Made by a program: the position numbers and the translations under genes. From contig SKCR01041558.1 in the NCBI GenBank assembly GCA_019454045.1, forward strand, positions 1 to 64,000: a stretch of 64,000 bases of DNA. The letters are read 5' to 3'. The notes under the pieces are model-generated. The model ran no database searches. It saw only the letters and a list, made by a program, of their open reading frames with translations, and was not told the origin of the DNA. Source of the DNA: Zanthoxylum bungeanum (taxonomy: Eukaryota; Streptophyta; Magnoliopsida; Sapindales; Rutaceae). Positions 25,797-36,216 of this stretch are shown here, in pieces; within the stretch, counting starts at the first letter, position 1; every line of letters starts with the position of its first letter.

Positions 25797-25811
25797 TGGT
25801 ATCAGAGCAGG
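25797..25811 (+). other. Element C primer binding site
   Basis: TGGTATCAGAGCAGG complements the initiator Met-tRNA 3' end and lies four bases after the LTR end. Confidence 0.88.
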
Positions 25812-26098
25812 TCTGAACCTGAACACATGATATGAATATGCCATTAATTTCAATGTTTAATTATGTTCTACTTTTACATGCTTGTATTTATTTTTAAATT
25901 GATTAAATTAAATACGTTTCATCTTTGCGGAAAATCCCTAATTAATAAGGTTTTAAAAGTAATATGTATTGGATGCATATTTCTTGAACCGTCTTGTCAA
26001 TACGGTTTGTGGATATCTGTTCTTTGGCTACATCCGAGATCGTGCCAAAGCCAGTGTTTGTTGTAGTGATAGAAATTTATCCATACCGGATGTATATG
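25812..26098 (+). other. Element C leader, part 1
   Basis: Untranslated leader before the insertion of D. It holds the motif CGTGCCAAAGCC near 26041, one of at least four such motifs in the leader; the others lie beyond D. It is homologous to the complement of 52080-52380 in element E. Confidence 0.6.
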
Positions 26099-26103
26099 TG
26101 ATA

Positions 26104-26715
26104 TGTACGTGCCAAATTTGGTCCAAGGTTAATTTTGACCTTTCGCCTCAGGCCCACTGCTAAATGCACCCCCGAAACCCCCTAACCGAACCCAAAGACA
26201 TTGTACAGGCCCAGGTTCGGAGAAACATCATACCCAAAGACCGATACCTGAACCCCTTTAAATACCAACCCATGAAACGTCCAGACATAACTACCCTTCA
26301 TGACTACCCATAACTGCCTCTTCACGACTCGACTGTTACAATCACCCAAAACGTATAAATAATTAAGGCATCATGAGTCCCACCTCGAATCGCCTATAAG
26401 AGGAACCAAAGTCCAGAAGAGAAGGGGCATGTAAGCTCTTATACCGATAGCTCAAGCAATATTCTCTCTATAAACCTCCTACCTACAACCCACACGGTAG
26501 CTCGCAGGAATCAAGGTAATCTCTAAGTTTGCTACTCCTTCAACGGTATTAATAGATCACTTTCATCACTGACTTGAGCGTCGGAGTGCCCCCGGCACCC
26601 ACCACACCGGTGGGTAGTCTACTCCCGCTCACTCTACCTTTGTTTTGCAGGATCGCTAGTGCCCTCAACCTACAAATTCTCGATTGTGGACCTCGGGTGA
26701 AAACCAGCATCCACA
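26104..26715 (+). repeat. Element D 5' LTR
   Basis: It begins TGTACGTGCCAAATTTGG and ends CAGCATCCACA. A near-identical copy lies at 31181-31796. The LTR start is also shared with F (TGTACGGGCCAAATTTGG on its strand). Confidence 0.9.
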
Positions 26716-26717
26716 AT

Positions 26718-26736
26718 TTGGCGCCCACCGTGGGGC
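26718..26736 (+). other. Element D primer binding site (gypsy type)
   Basis: TGGCGCCCACCGTGGGGCC follows the LTR after a short ATT spacer. This site type is common in plant Ty3/gypsy elements of the Tat/Ogre kind. Element F has the same site with one difference. Confidence 0.85.
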
Positions 26737-26796
26737 CATAGCGATTCATAGTAGACGAAGATCTCTCAGTCTACGATCCCGTTAACACAGCTGTAC

Positions 26797-27843
26797 ATGT
26801 CTTCTAGCAGCGATCGGACATTAGATCATATGGCCTCTCAATTGGCCATTCTACAAGAACGATTACGAGTCTTAGAGGAGGAAAATTCAGCCATGCGAAT
26901 CTCCAATATAACCCTCCAGAAGCAACTTGAGCAAATCTCTTCAACCTCCCGACAACCTGATACTACAGACCTTCCCGGCAATCCCACAATCCCCACCAAT
27001 CTCTTGGGGGCATTCAACAATGTGACAAGTGACAATCTGCCATCAGACAACCATCCACCAAATCAAGAAAGAAGTCAGCATATTTCCTCAACCGACCAAG
27101 CACGGCAAGTTGCCTTCACCATGCGCAAGGAAATGCAGGAGTTCAAAGATGCAATTCTCTCTAGCCTACCTGGTGTCAGACTACCATTGAGAAAAAGCCG
27201 AGCCGACACGATCTCATATACCCCATTTTTGGACACCATCACTTCCACCGAACTACCAAGGAAGTTCAGTCCTCCAGATATGAAGCTGTATGACGGATCC
27301 ACAGACCCGAACGATCATGTGATCCATTACAAATATAAGATGATGCCGACTGATCTGGCTCCTCATCAATGGGTAGCTGGAATGTGTAGAGGATTCGGAG
27401 AAACATTGGCGGGCCCAGCCCTAACTTGGTTCCTCAATCTATCTTACAGGACTATTGGGTCATATCAGGAACTAGCTGATAAATTTGTGGAGCATTTTGC
27501 AAGTTCTTGCAAGCTTGAGAAGACCACCAATGACCTTAATGCAATCCAACAACGGAGATGGGAGTCCTTGCGAAGCTACGTGGCTCGCTTCAATAAAGAA
27601 AGGATAACAATCTCAGATCTCTATCAGCCTATTGCAGTGGAAGCATTCAGAAATGGATTACTTTCAGAAAGTGGACTCTATAAAAGGCTTACTAAATTTC
27701 GATACTACACTATGGATCATGCCATGGCCCAGGCTCAAATTGAGATTAGATGGGAGGAGGATAAAAGAAACAAGAAAAGAGATAATTACATCAGCCATCA
27801 CAATAAGAGAACCTCAAATCCGCCCAAGCGACCCTACAACTGA
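26797..27843 (+). CDS. Gag polyprotein of element D (Ty3/gypsy type)
   Basis: A single uninterrupted frame of 348 codons starts about 60 bases after the PBS. Residues 1-45 look coiled-coil forming (LAILQERLRVLEEENSAMR). Residues about 160-300 match the plant Retrotrans_gag domain: KLYDGSTDPNDHV, then LAGPALTWFLNL, then a FVEHFASS block, a RRWESLRSYVARFNKE segment and a terminal EIRWEEDKRNKK basic stretch. No CCHC zinc knuckle is present, and the protein ends at RPYN, so the nucleocapsid part is lost or absent. It would form the particle shell. The intact frame in an old-looking context is notable, since nothing else in D codes for protein. Identification as gypsy gag is firm; retained function is inference. 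Confidence 0.85.
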   Translation: MSSSSDRTLDHMASQLAILQERLRVLEEENSAMRISNITLQKQLEQISSTSRQPDTTDLPGNPTIPTNLLGAFNNVTSDNLPSDNHPPNQERSQHISSTDQARQVAFTMRKEMQEFKDAILSSLPGVRLPLRKSRADTISYTPFLDTITSTELPRKFSPPDMKLYDGSTDPNDHVIHYKYKMMPTDLAPHQWVAGMCRGFGETLAGPALTWFLNLSYRTIGSYQELADKFVEHFASSCKLEKTTNDLNAIQQRRWESLRSYVARFNKERITISDLYQPIAVEAFRNGLLSESGLYKRLTKFRYYTMDHAMAQAQIEIRWEEDKRNKKRDNYISHHNKRTSNPPKRPYN

Positions 27844-29010
27844 TATGCTAGCAATGTACTTCAATAAAGTGATACTTGATGTAATTAGTCAATAAAAAAA
27901 GGGCTAGATGACCACCCATTGTCGCCTTGGGGACATCATAGCTTCCCAAATAAGTATTCATTGGTTACTTTAGAAAGAAAACTATCATGCACAAAACTCC
28001 AACTTAGGGAGAAACTCATTTGCTCCAATCGACCTATATTTACCAACACCTATCCCAATCAACATGCTTCTCCCAATTGACATGAGAATACCTCAAAATC
28101 CTCCAACATACCCAATCGGCCAAAAAGTAAACTCTAGGATTGTCATCTCCTCCATACTACGTGAAAAAAATTATCATATCTTTCAGACGATGAAGGATTG
28201 CCATCTCATCCAAACTACTTGGAAGGATTTTCATCTCCTCATTCGACCATGAAAAAACAAGGCGCATCCTTCCAATTTAACCAATTTTCATACCATTCAC
28301 CCCATACGACGAAGCAATGTGTCTTGCATTGGAATGTCCAACAGCCCCACTCTACATGCATAAAGACTTGCCATGAGAAGGATGTCCCATACGACAATAC
28401 ACAAATGAATACTTGGCATGGACATCCCAGTCGACATTACCAGATGGAATAAGGCTTAGTATCTGACAGAGGGTCCACTCGACACGACAAGGAAAAAGTC
28501 TTGGCTAGGAGCTGAGGTACCACTCCACACGACAATGAAGAACTCTTAGCCAAGGCTGAAGCACCACTCGACACGACAATGAACATATCTTAGTTTTGGG
28601 CTAAGGTTCCAGTCGACACGACATGGAGGAAGGATCAGTTATTGGCTGAAGTTTCATTCGACACGACAGATAAGTAGGGTGAGTTGTCTAAAGTTCCAAT
28701 CAACATTACAAGGATACACATCATGAGGATGCTATCACACTCGATAATACAAAGATGTAGTCTCGGCTCAAGGAAGATGCTTCAAATGAAGATTCATCAT
28801 AAGGTGAATGTCCCACTGGACACTACACTCAGCATGAGGTAAATGTCTCACTCGACATAACACGTATGGGGCTTACACTTATTTAAAATCCCATTCGACA
28901 AGACATGGATATCACATTCCTCAGAAGACATGAAAGGTTAGTCATCATATCCATACGACATTGATTTAATACCGCAAACTCCAGACTACATAGGGAATCT
29001 TTTATCATGC
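27844..29010 (+). other. Element D internal non-coding part with dispersed CGACACGACA words
   Basis: I recognise no protein here; the short frames lack any motif. From about 28440 the words CACTCGACACGACAATGAA, CAGTCGACACGACATGG and similar recur at irregular 50-70 base spacing. They form a decayed repeat field that leads into the ordered arrays. Confidence 0.6.
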
Positions 29011-29013
29011 CTA

Positions 29014-29640
29014 GTAGTATGAAAAATCCTTTGGACCTCCATTAGGTCCACTCGACCGACCTTCATCAGGTTAGGTAGTATGAAAAATCTTTTGGACCTC
29101 CATCAGGTCCACTCGACCGACCTTCATCAGGTTAGGTAGTATGAAAAATCATTTGGACCTCCATCAGGTCCACTCAACCGACCTTCATCAGGTTAGGTAG
29201 TTTGAAAAATCCTTTGGACCTCCATCAGGTCCACTCGACCGACCTTCATCAGGTTCGGTAGTATGAAAAATAATTTGGACCTCCATCAGGTCCATTCGAC
29301 CGACCTTCATCAGGTTAGGTAGTATGAAAAATCATTTGGACATCCATCAGGTCCACTCGACCGACCTTCATCAGGTTAGGTAGTATGAAAAATCCTTTGG
29401 ACCTCCATCAGGTCCACTCGACCGACCTTCATCAGGTTAGGTAGTATGAAAAATCCTTTGGACCTCCATCAGGTCCAATCGACCGACCTTCATCAGATTA
29501 AGTAGTATGGAGAATCCCTTAGACCTCCATCAAGTCCAATCGACCGGCCATCATCAAATTAGGTAGTATGAAGAATCCATTGGACCTCAATCGGGCCCAG
29601 TCGACCGACCTTATCCAATCTAGTAGGATGATGACCCTCA
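29014..29640 (+). repeat. Tandem array 1 of element D, 61 base units
   Basis: The start GTAGTATGAAAAAT recurs at 29014, 29075, 29136, 29197, 29258 and onward every 61 bases, about 10 copies. Each unit also contains CTCGACCGACCTTCATCAGG. The first units are nearly identical and the last two or three are diverged. Confidence 0.9.
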
Positions 29641-29710
29641 TGGACCTTCATTGACTTCATTCGACTGTAGTCTTATGGTCTTCAGACGACATGGTCTCAG
29701 ACTACAAGTC

Positions 29711-29895
29711 CTGTAGAATGAGGAATTATACCCTCATTGACCTTAGTCAGGTCTTATAGAATGAGGAATTATACCTTCATTGACCTTTGTCAGGTCTTGT
29801 AGAATGAGGAATGAGAACTTTCATTGACCTTGTCAGGTCTTGTAGAATGAGGAATGAGAACCCTCATTGACATTCTTCAGGTCTAGTAGAATCAG
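29711..29895 (+). repeat. Tandem array 2 of element D, 43 base units
   Basis: TAGAATGAGGAAT recurs at 29714, 29757, 29800 and 29843, with a diverged copy at 29887. The units share CATTGACC and TCAGGTCT words with array 1, so the two arrays may have a common origin. Confidence 0.85.
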
Positions 29896-30140
29896 AATTG
29901 ATGACCTTCTTAGACCATTATCAAGTCCATTCGACAGGTCCATATGACCGTAGTCTCATGGACCCTCATCAGGAGAATGGGTGATAACCTTCATAGACCT
30001 TCATCGGGTCTAGTAGTATGATAAGGAAATACTCTTGGACCATCGTCAGGTCTGTAGATTGAACACTTTCATAGACCTTCATCTGGTCCAAACGACATTG
30101 AAGAGTCCTCTAGTCATTTGACCCGTAATATGAGGATTAT

Positions 30141-31000
30141 CATAACTTTCATCTGGTTCAGTCGATCGAGGACTTCCCCCATGGACTCATGTCGAGTCAA
30201 CTGAAGACATGGACTTCCTACAGTCCATACGACAATGTCGTGTGAAATAACTCATGAACCTTCATCTGGTTCAGTCGACCGGGGACATCCCCCATGGACT
30301 CATGTCGAGTCAAATGAAGACATAGACTTCCTACAGTCCATACGACAATGTCGTGTGAAATACTCATGAACCTTCATCTGGTTCAGTCAACCGGGGACAT
30401 CCCCCATGGACTCATGTCTAGTCAAATGAAGACATAGACTTCCTATAGTCCATACGACAAGTCGTGTCTGAAACAACTCATGACCTTCATCTGGTTCAGT
30501 CGACCGGGGACATCCCCCATGGACTCATGTCAAGTCAAATGAAGACATAGACTTCCTACAGTCCATACGACAATGTCGTGTGAAATAACTCATGAACCTT
30601 CATCTGGTTCAGTCGACCGGGGACATCCCCCATGGACTCATGTCGAGTCAAATGAAGACATAGACGTCCTATAGTCCATACGACAATGTCGTGTGAAACA
30701 ACTCCTGAACCTTCATCTAGTTCAGTCGACCGGGGACATCCCCCATGGACTTATGTCGAGTCAAATTTAGACATGGACTTCCATCAGTCCATACGACATA
30801 TCGAGTGAAAGTAACTCCTGAACCCTCTTCTGGTTCAGTCGACCGGGGACATCCCTCATGAACTCATGTCGAGTCAAGTTGTAGATATATATTACATATG
30901 TCGTATGACATATATCCTGACCTTCATCTGGTTCAGTCGACTGGGTACTTCCTCAATGGCTCTTGTAGAGTCAACTTCATGATCCTGACCTTAATCTAGC
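30141..31000 (+). repeat. Tandem array 3 of element D, 113 base units
   Basis: TTCATCTGGTTCAGTCGA recurs at 30148, 30261, 30373, 30486, 30599 and 30712, then more loosely near 30826 and 30923. Each unit carries GGGGACATCCCCCATGGACT, CATGTCGAGTCAA and the inverted repeat ACGACAATGTCGT. The complement of this unit occurs twice in element F (39969-40160). Confidence 0.9.
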
Positions 31001-31167
31001 TCATTCGACTGGACACATCCACGATGGATCATGTACAGTCAAGTTCATAACTTGACATTCATTTGGTTCAATCAATAGGCAGTATCGACGCTCAGGTACA
31101 CCTTCATCCTATAGTCTCGACACGCGCATCAAATACTCTCCAAGCTAAGGACTCCTTGACTTAGAGA

Positions 31168-31180
31168 GTATGAGACAAAT
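31168..31180 (+). other. Element D polypurine tract
   Basis: GTATGAGACAAAT precedes the 3' LTR start TGTACG at 31181; AGAGAGTATGAGACAAA is the purine-rich run. Element F has the matching sequence before its 3' LTR. Confidence 0.6.
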
Positions 31181-31796
31181 TGTACGTGCCAAATTTGGTC
31201 CAAGGTTAATTTCGACCTTTCGCCTCAGGCCCACTGCTAAATGTACCCCCCGAAACTCCCTAACTGAACCCAAAGACATTGTACAGGCCCAGGCTCAGAG
31301 AAACATCATACCCAAAGATCGATACCTGAACCCCTTTAAATACCAACCCATGAAACGTCCAGACCCATACCTACCCTTAATGACTGCCTATAACTGCCTC
31401 TTCACAACTCGACTGTTACAATCACCCAAAACGTATAAATAATTAAGGCATTCATGAGTCCCACCTCGAATCGCCTATAAGAGGAACCAAAGTCCAGAAG
31501 AGAAGAGGCATGTAAGCTCTTCTACCCATAGCTCAAGCAATATTCTCTCTATAAACCTCCTACATACAGCCCACACGGTAGCTCGCATGAATCAAGGTAA
31601 TCTATAAGTTTGCTACTCCTTCAACGGTATTAATAGATCACTTTCATCACTGACTTGAGCGTCGGAGTGACCCCGGCACCCACCACATCGGTGGGTAGTC
31701 TACTCCCGCTCACTCTACCTTTGTTTTGCAGGATCGCTAGTGCCATCAACCTACAAATTCTCGATTGTGGACCTCGGGAGAAAACCAGCATCCACA
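31181..31796 (+). repeat. Element D 3' LTR
   Basis: Near-identical to 26104-26715, with a few substitutions and small indels. It ends CAGCATCCACA and is followed by the TSD copy TAATA. Confidence 0.9.
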
Positions 31797-31801
31797 TAAT
31801 A

Positions 31802-32254
31802 CTAGATAAGTTCAAGCGAAAACGGAAATCCTGAACGTGCCAAAGCTGTCAGGACTACGCAAGTATCTTGAATTTATCATTGACAAGTTTAACCTTGGTA
31901 TGCCTCCTTGTGAAGGTGCCAAAGCTGTCACAACGAGAAACGACCAGGACCGGAACTCATGAGTCACTATTGAGTGATTGACAATGAGTTGTCTAACTAA
32001 TGAATATACGTAGGTGAGATCATTCCAAAGCTGTGAGCTGAAATATATTCATGGGATCCACCATTCGGTATTATATTTAATTTGATTAATTGTTTGTTTG
32101 CATTCTGTTTGGGGATTATTGTATTGCATGTAATAGTGGGAAATGTATTTTTAGATTAAAAATCCACGATCTATTTATGCTTTGATTATTTTTATATTAT
32201 GTGAAACTGTTTAGTCTGCTAACCGTTTTTCTCTATCTATATGATAGATTTGCG
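31802..32254 (+). other. Element C leader, part 2
   Basis: This is the continuation of the C leader after D. It carries GTGCCAAAGCTGT near 31838 and 31915 and CATTCCAAAGCTGTGAG near 32021. It ends at the gag ATG. Confidence 0.6.
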
Positions 32255-35200
32255 ATGGTGGCACCTGCTTCTAATCCTTTTTCTCGTATACTTGATACAG
32301 ACAAGCTTAAAAGTGCCGAAAACTTTGCAGATTGAGACTTGGATCTGAGAATTATTCTTGAGTCTGAGAAGATAGAATATGTGTTAGAAGTTCTGTTGCC
32401 ACTTGCGATAGCAGATGATGCTACACAAGAAGAATATGAGACTCTCCAAAAGTGGAGAGATGATGATAGGAGGGTCAAATCATATATTCTCAGTTCCTTA
32501 GCACCGGAGCTTAAGAGGTAATATTTTGGATTGCCTGACGCATATACTATGATGATTCAGATGCGAGAATCCTTTATGAACTAAAAACGGGTATCGGTTC
32601 ATAAAATTACAATGGAATTGTTCCTTGCAAAACTTGAAGAGGGACAGATTGTGAGCCCTCACGTGCTACATCTGATTGATTTGATCGAACAGTTGAGGCG
32701 CTATAATTTCCCTCTGAATGAAACTTCAGGACGAAGTGTCATACTTGGATCTCTCCCACCATCATATCGCCAATTTGTGATGTATTTCAATATGAATGGG
32801 ATTAGCTGTTCTTACTAGGAGCTGCATTAGATGTTGCAAACTGCGGAGGAAGACTTAAGGAAGGGAGAGTACCGACTCACCCTCCTAAACCCATTTCTCT
32901 TCCTGCTTCCTCCCAATCTAAACAGAAAGGGAAGAAGAAGAAAGGTAAGAAAAAGAAGGGTTCGAACCTTCCACCGCAGGGTAAGATAGCTAAACCGAAG
33001 AGAGCTACCGAAGATAAATGCCACCATTGCAGCAAGATCGGCCATTGGAAGAGGAACTGTCCTGATTACCTGGCCCAGATCAGAAATGAAAGAGCACCTA
33101 CTTCAGGTACTTTTATTTTTTCCATTATCGATATCTCATTAGCTTGTGAAGCCATGTCGTCCGGTTGGATTTTTGATTCTGCTTGTCCAATTCACATTTG
33201 CAATTCGTTACAGGTGCTGAAGGAAAGTAGACGGCTAAAATATGGGGAGATGCAGTTGCGTTTCAGGAGTGGCGACTCTCAGGATGTTGTTGCTTTGGGC
33301 TTATGCGAGATTCCCCTACCTAGTGGGAGCTTTTTGTTGCATGACTGCTTTTTTTGTTCCGGGATGTGTTGAGAACATTGTGTCACTTTTTGTATTAGAT
33401 ATTGAAGGATATAATGTAAATATTAAGAATCATTCTTTATATTTATATGATAGATATAATGTTCGGATCCTTGTTTGTCCAAATGAGCATTGTCATTACA
33501 TTTTGCATACCTCACAAGATATCTTTAATGCTAGAATTAATAAACGTAAAGTATCTGATATAAATAATACTAAACTGTGGCATATGAGGTTCGGTCATAT
33601 AGGCGTGAAATGCCTAACCCAATTGGTTAGGAATGGTTTGATATAAGATCTTACCACTGAACCTTATCCAACTTATGAATCTTGTATTCCAGGTAAAATG
33701 ACCAAAGCCCCATTTTCGGGTGTAGGACACCGAGCTGCTGACTTATTGGAACTAATACATTCTGATGTATGTGGTCCCATGAGTCACACTACTCACATTG
33801 ATTTTTCGTACTTTATTACCTTTACCGATGATCTGTCACGGTATGGTTATGTTTATTTGATGAAACAGAAATTGGAATCTTTGAAAAGTTCAAAGAATTC
33901 TGAAATGAAGTAGAAAAAAGACTGGTAAATATATTAAATGTCTTCGATCTGATCGAGGCGGTAAATATATAAGTGGTGAGTTCACCGATTAGTTAAATGA
34001 GAATGGGATTCTGGCTCAATATACTCCTTCAGGTACTCCACATCACAATGGACTGTCCGAAAGGAGAAATCAGACTTTATTGGTAATGGTTCGATCGATG
34101 TTGAGTTTTAAAGATTTTGCCCTATTATTTATAGGGTTATGCTCTTTTAACTGTTGCTCATCTTTTGAATAAGATTCCTTCCAAGGTTGTTCCTACAACT
34201 CCATATGAGATATGGACTGGTAGGAAACCGAATCTTAATTATGTTAAGATTTGGGGATGTCTTGCCTTTGTCAGGATGGCTCAGCAAGATAAGCTTTCGC
34301 CTCGAGGGAAAAAGTTTAGGTTTGTTGGATATCCTTCAAATACGAAAGGATATTTGTTCTATGATACTGAGCATCAAAATGTGTTCGTAGCTCGTTTGGC
34401 AAAATTTCTAGAGGTAGAATTTTTGTCTGAAGGAGGTAATCATAGACATGTTGAACTTGATGAAGTATAACTTGGAACCAATGAACTATTGGAGGAACCT
34501 GAAATTCAAATAGATTAATAACCTTCAACACACACACTTCGTAGTTCCCAAAGGGTGTCTAAACCTCATGAACGCTTGTATTTGATACAAGAAAAAAGTC
34601 TAGATGTTCTCTTAATTGAAGATACTGACCTTTACACTTATAGAGAAGTGATGTTGGACATCGACTCCGCGAAGTGGCAAGAGGCCATGAAATCAGAGTT
34701 AGACTCTATGCATCAGAATCAAGTTTGAGACTTGGTTCCGCTTTCTGAAGGAATTGTTCATATCGGCAGTAAATGGGTTTACAAGAGGAAGCGTGGGCCT
34801 GACGGAAAGGTTGAAACCTTTAAGGCCAGACTAGTAGCTAAAGGTTACACGCAGTGACCTGGTGTCGACTACGATGAAAATTTTTCACCAGTTACGATGC
34901 TGAAGTCTAGAAGGATTTCGTTGTCTATTGCTGCTTACCATGATTAAGAGATTTGGCAAATGCATGTCAAAATGGATTTTCTAAATGGGTTTCTTGATGA
35001 AGAAATCTATATGGAACAGTTGAAGCGTTTTGTATCCAGCGAAACCTCAGGCATGGTTTGTAAGCTTAAGAAGTCAATTTATTGACTTAAACAAGCTTCA
35101 TGAAGTTTGAATCTTCGATTCGACGAGATTATTAGATTGTCTGGTTTTCTCAAGAATACGGAAGAATCCTGTGTGTACCTGAATGCCAGTGGGAGTATGA

Positions 35201-36203
35201 TAGTATTTTTGGTTCTATATTTTGATGACATCTTAATCATTGGGAATGATATAGGAATGATGCAATGCGTCAAAGCTTACCTCTGTAAGAATTTCTCCAT
35301 GAAAGACCTGGGTAAAGCTTCTTATATCTTAGGTATAAAACTCTATAGGGATAGAGAAAGGAATCTTATTGGGTTATCCCAATCAATGTACATAGATAAG
35401 ATCATAGAATGGTATAATTTTGTTAACTGTAAGACATCAAATATACCGTTCAGACATGGCATTCATCTTTCGAAGAAGATGTGTCCGCAAACTGAAGATG
35501 AGAAGATTAGAATGTCTAATCAACCTTATGCTTCATGTTTGGGTAGCATTATGTATGCCATGTTATGTACGAGGCCTGATATTAACTACGCGGTTAGTGT
35601 AACCAGTAGATATCAGTCCAATCTAGGAAATGACCATTGGATGGCTGTTAAACATATCCTGAAGTATCTTAAAGGTACTAAGGATAAGTTTATCATATAT
35701 GGAGGAAACGAACTGTAGGTTAATGGGTATACAGATTCTGATTTTCAATCGGATCCGGATGATACAAAGTCTACATTAGGATTCATATTTACCCTTAACG
35801 GAGGTGCAATTTATTGGAAAAGTTCCAAATAATGGTCTACAGCTGATTCCACCACAGAGGCAGAATATATTGCTACTTCTGAAGCTGCAAAAGAAGCTGT
35901 TTGGCTTAAGAAGTTTATCACAGAACTGGGAGTTGTCCCAAGTATCGAGAATCTGATTCCGTTATACTGTGATAATACTGGTGCCATTGCATAAAGGAAT
36001 CGAGGGCGCATCAGAAATCGAAGCATGTAGAACGAAAGTACCATATTATTTGAGAGATTGTGTCTGGAGGTGACATTGTCGTTTGTAAAGTTCCCAGTGA
36101 AGATAATGTAGCAGACCCGCTCACGAAGGCCATACCTCCGAAGTTATTTTATAAGCATGTGGAGACGATAGATATTAGATACAATCAATATTGGCACAAG
36201 AGC
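32255..36203 (+). pseudogene. Element C gag-pol polyprotein remnant (copia)
   Basis: The start ATG at 32255 opens the family gag (MVAPASNPFSRILDTDKLKSAENFAD), interrupted by TGA after 26 codons. The zinc knuckle CHHCSKIGHWKRNC is intact at 33019-33060. A protease remnant WIFDSACPIHICNS follows near 33165. Integrase with HSDVCGPMSH near 33760 and the C-terminal KIPSKVVPTTPYEIWTGRKP block is frameshifted. RT covers about 34760-35700 with YFDD in place of YVDD (35218-35229). RNase H follows, with an STTEAEYIATSEAAKEAVWLKK block, and the natural stop is lost. Multiple stops make it dead. Confidence 0.87.
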
Positions 36204-36216
36204 GAGTGGGAGATTT
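36204..36216 (+). other. Element C polypurine tract
   Basis: GAGTGGGAGATTT precedes the 3' LTR at 36217. It is the reference for the remnant seen at 23376-23407. Confidence 0.8.

Larger units (their letters stand above)
26104..31796 (+). mobile_element. Element D: gag-only non-autonomous LTR element (TR-GAG-like)
   Basis: Its 612 and 616 base LTRs (26104-26715, 31181-31796) have TG...CA ends. The flanking 5 bases are TGATA (26099-26103) and TAATA (31797-31801), a duplication with one mismatch. Comparison with the uninterrupted leader of E confirms the insertion site. The PBS is of the gypsy type. The only gene is a 348 residue gag. No protease, RT, RNase H or integrase is visible, and the rest is over 2 kb of tandem arrays. 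Non-autonomous LTR elements carrying only gag have been named TR-GAG in plants; D fits that description. It shares LTR, PBS, leader and 3' repeats with element F. Confidence 0.85.

Noticed and set aside
29014..31000. Possible CRISPR-like array because of regular repeats
   Set aside because: Units are contiguous tandem repeats in a plant retroelement, without unique spacers or cas genes.
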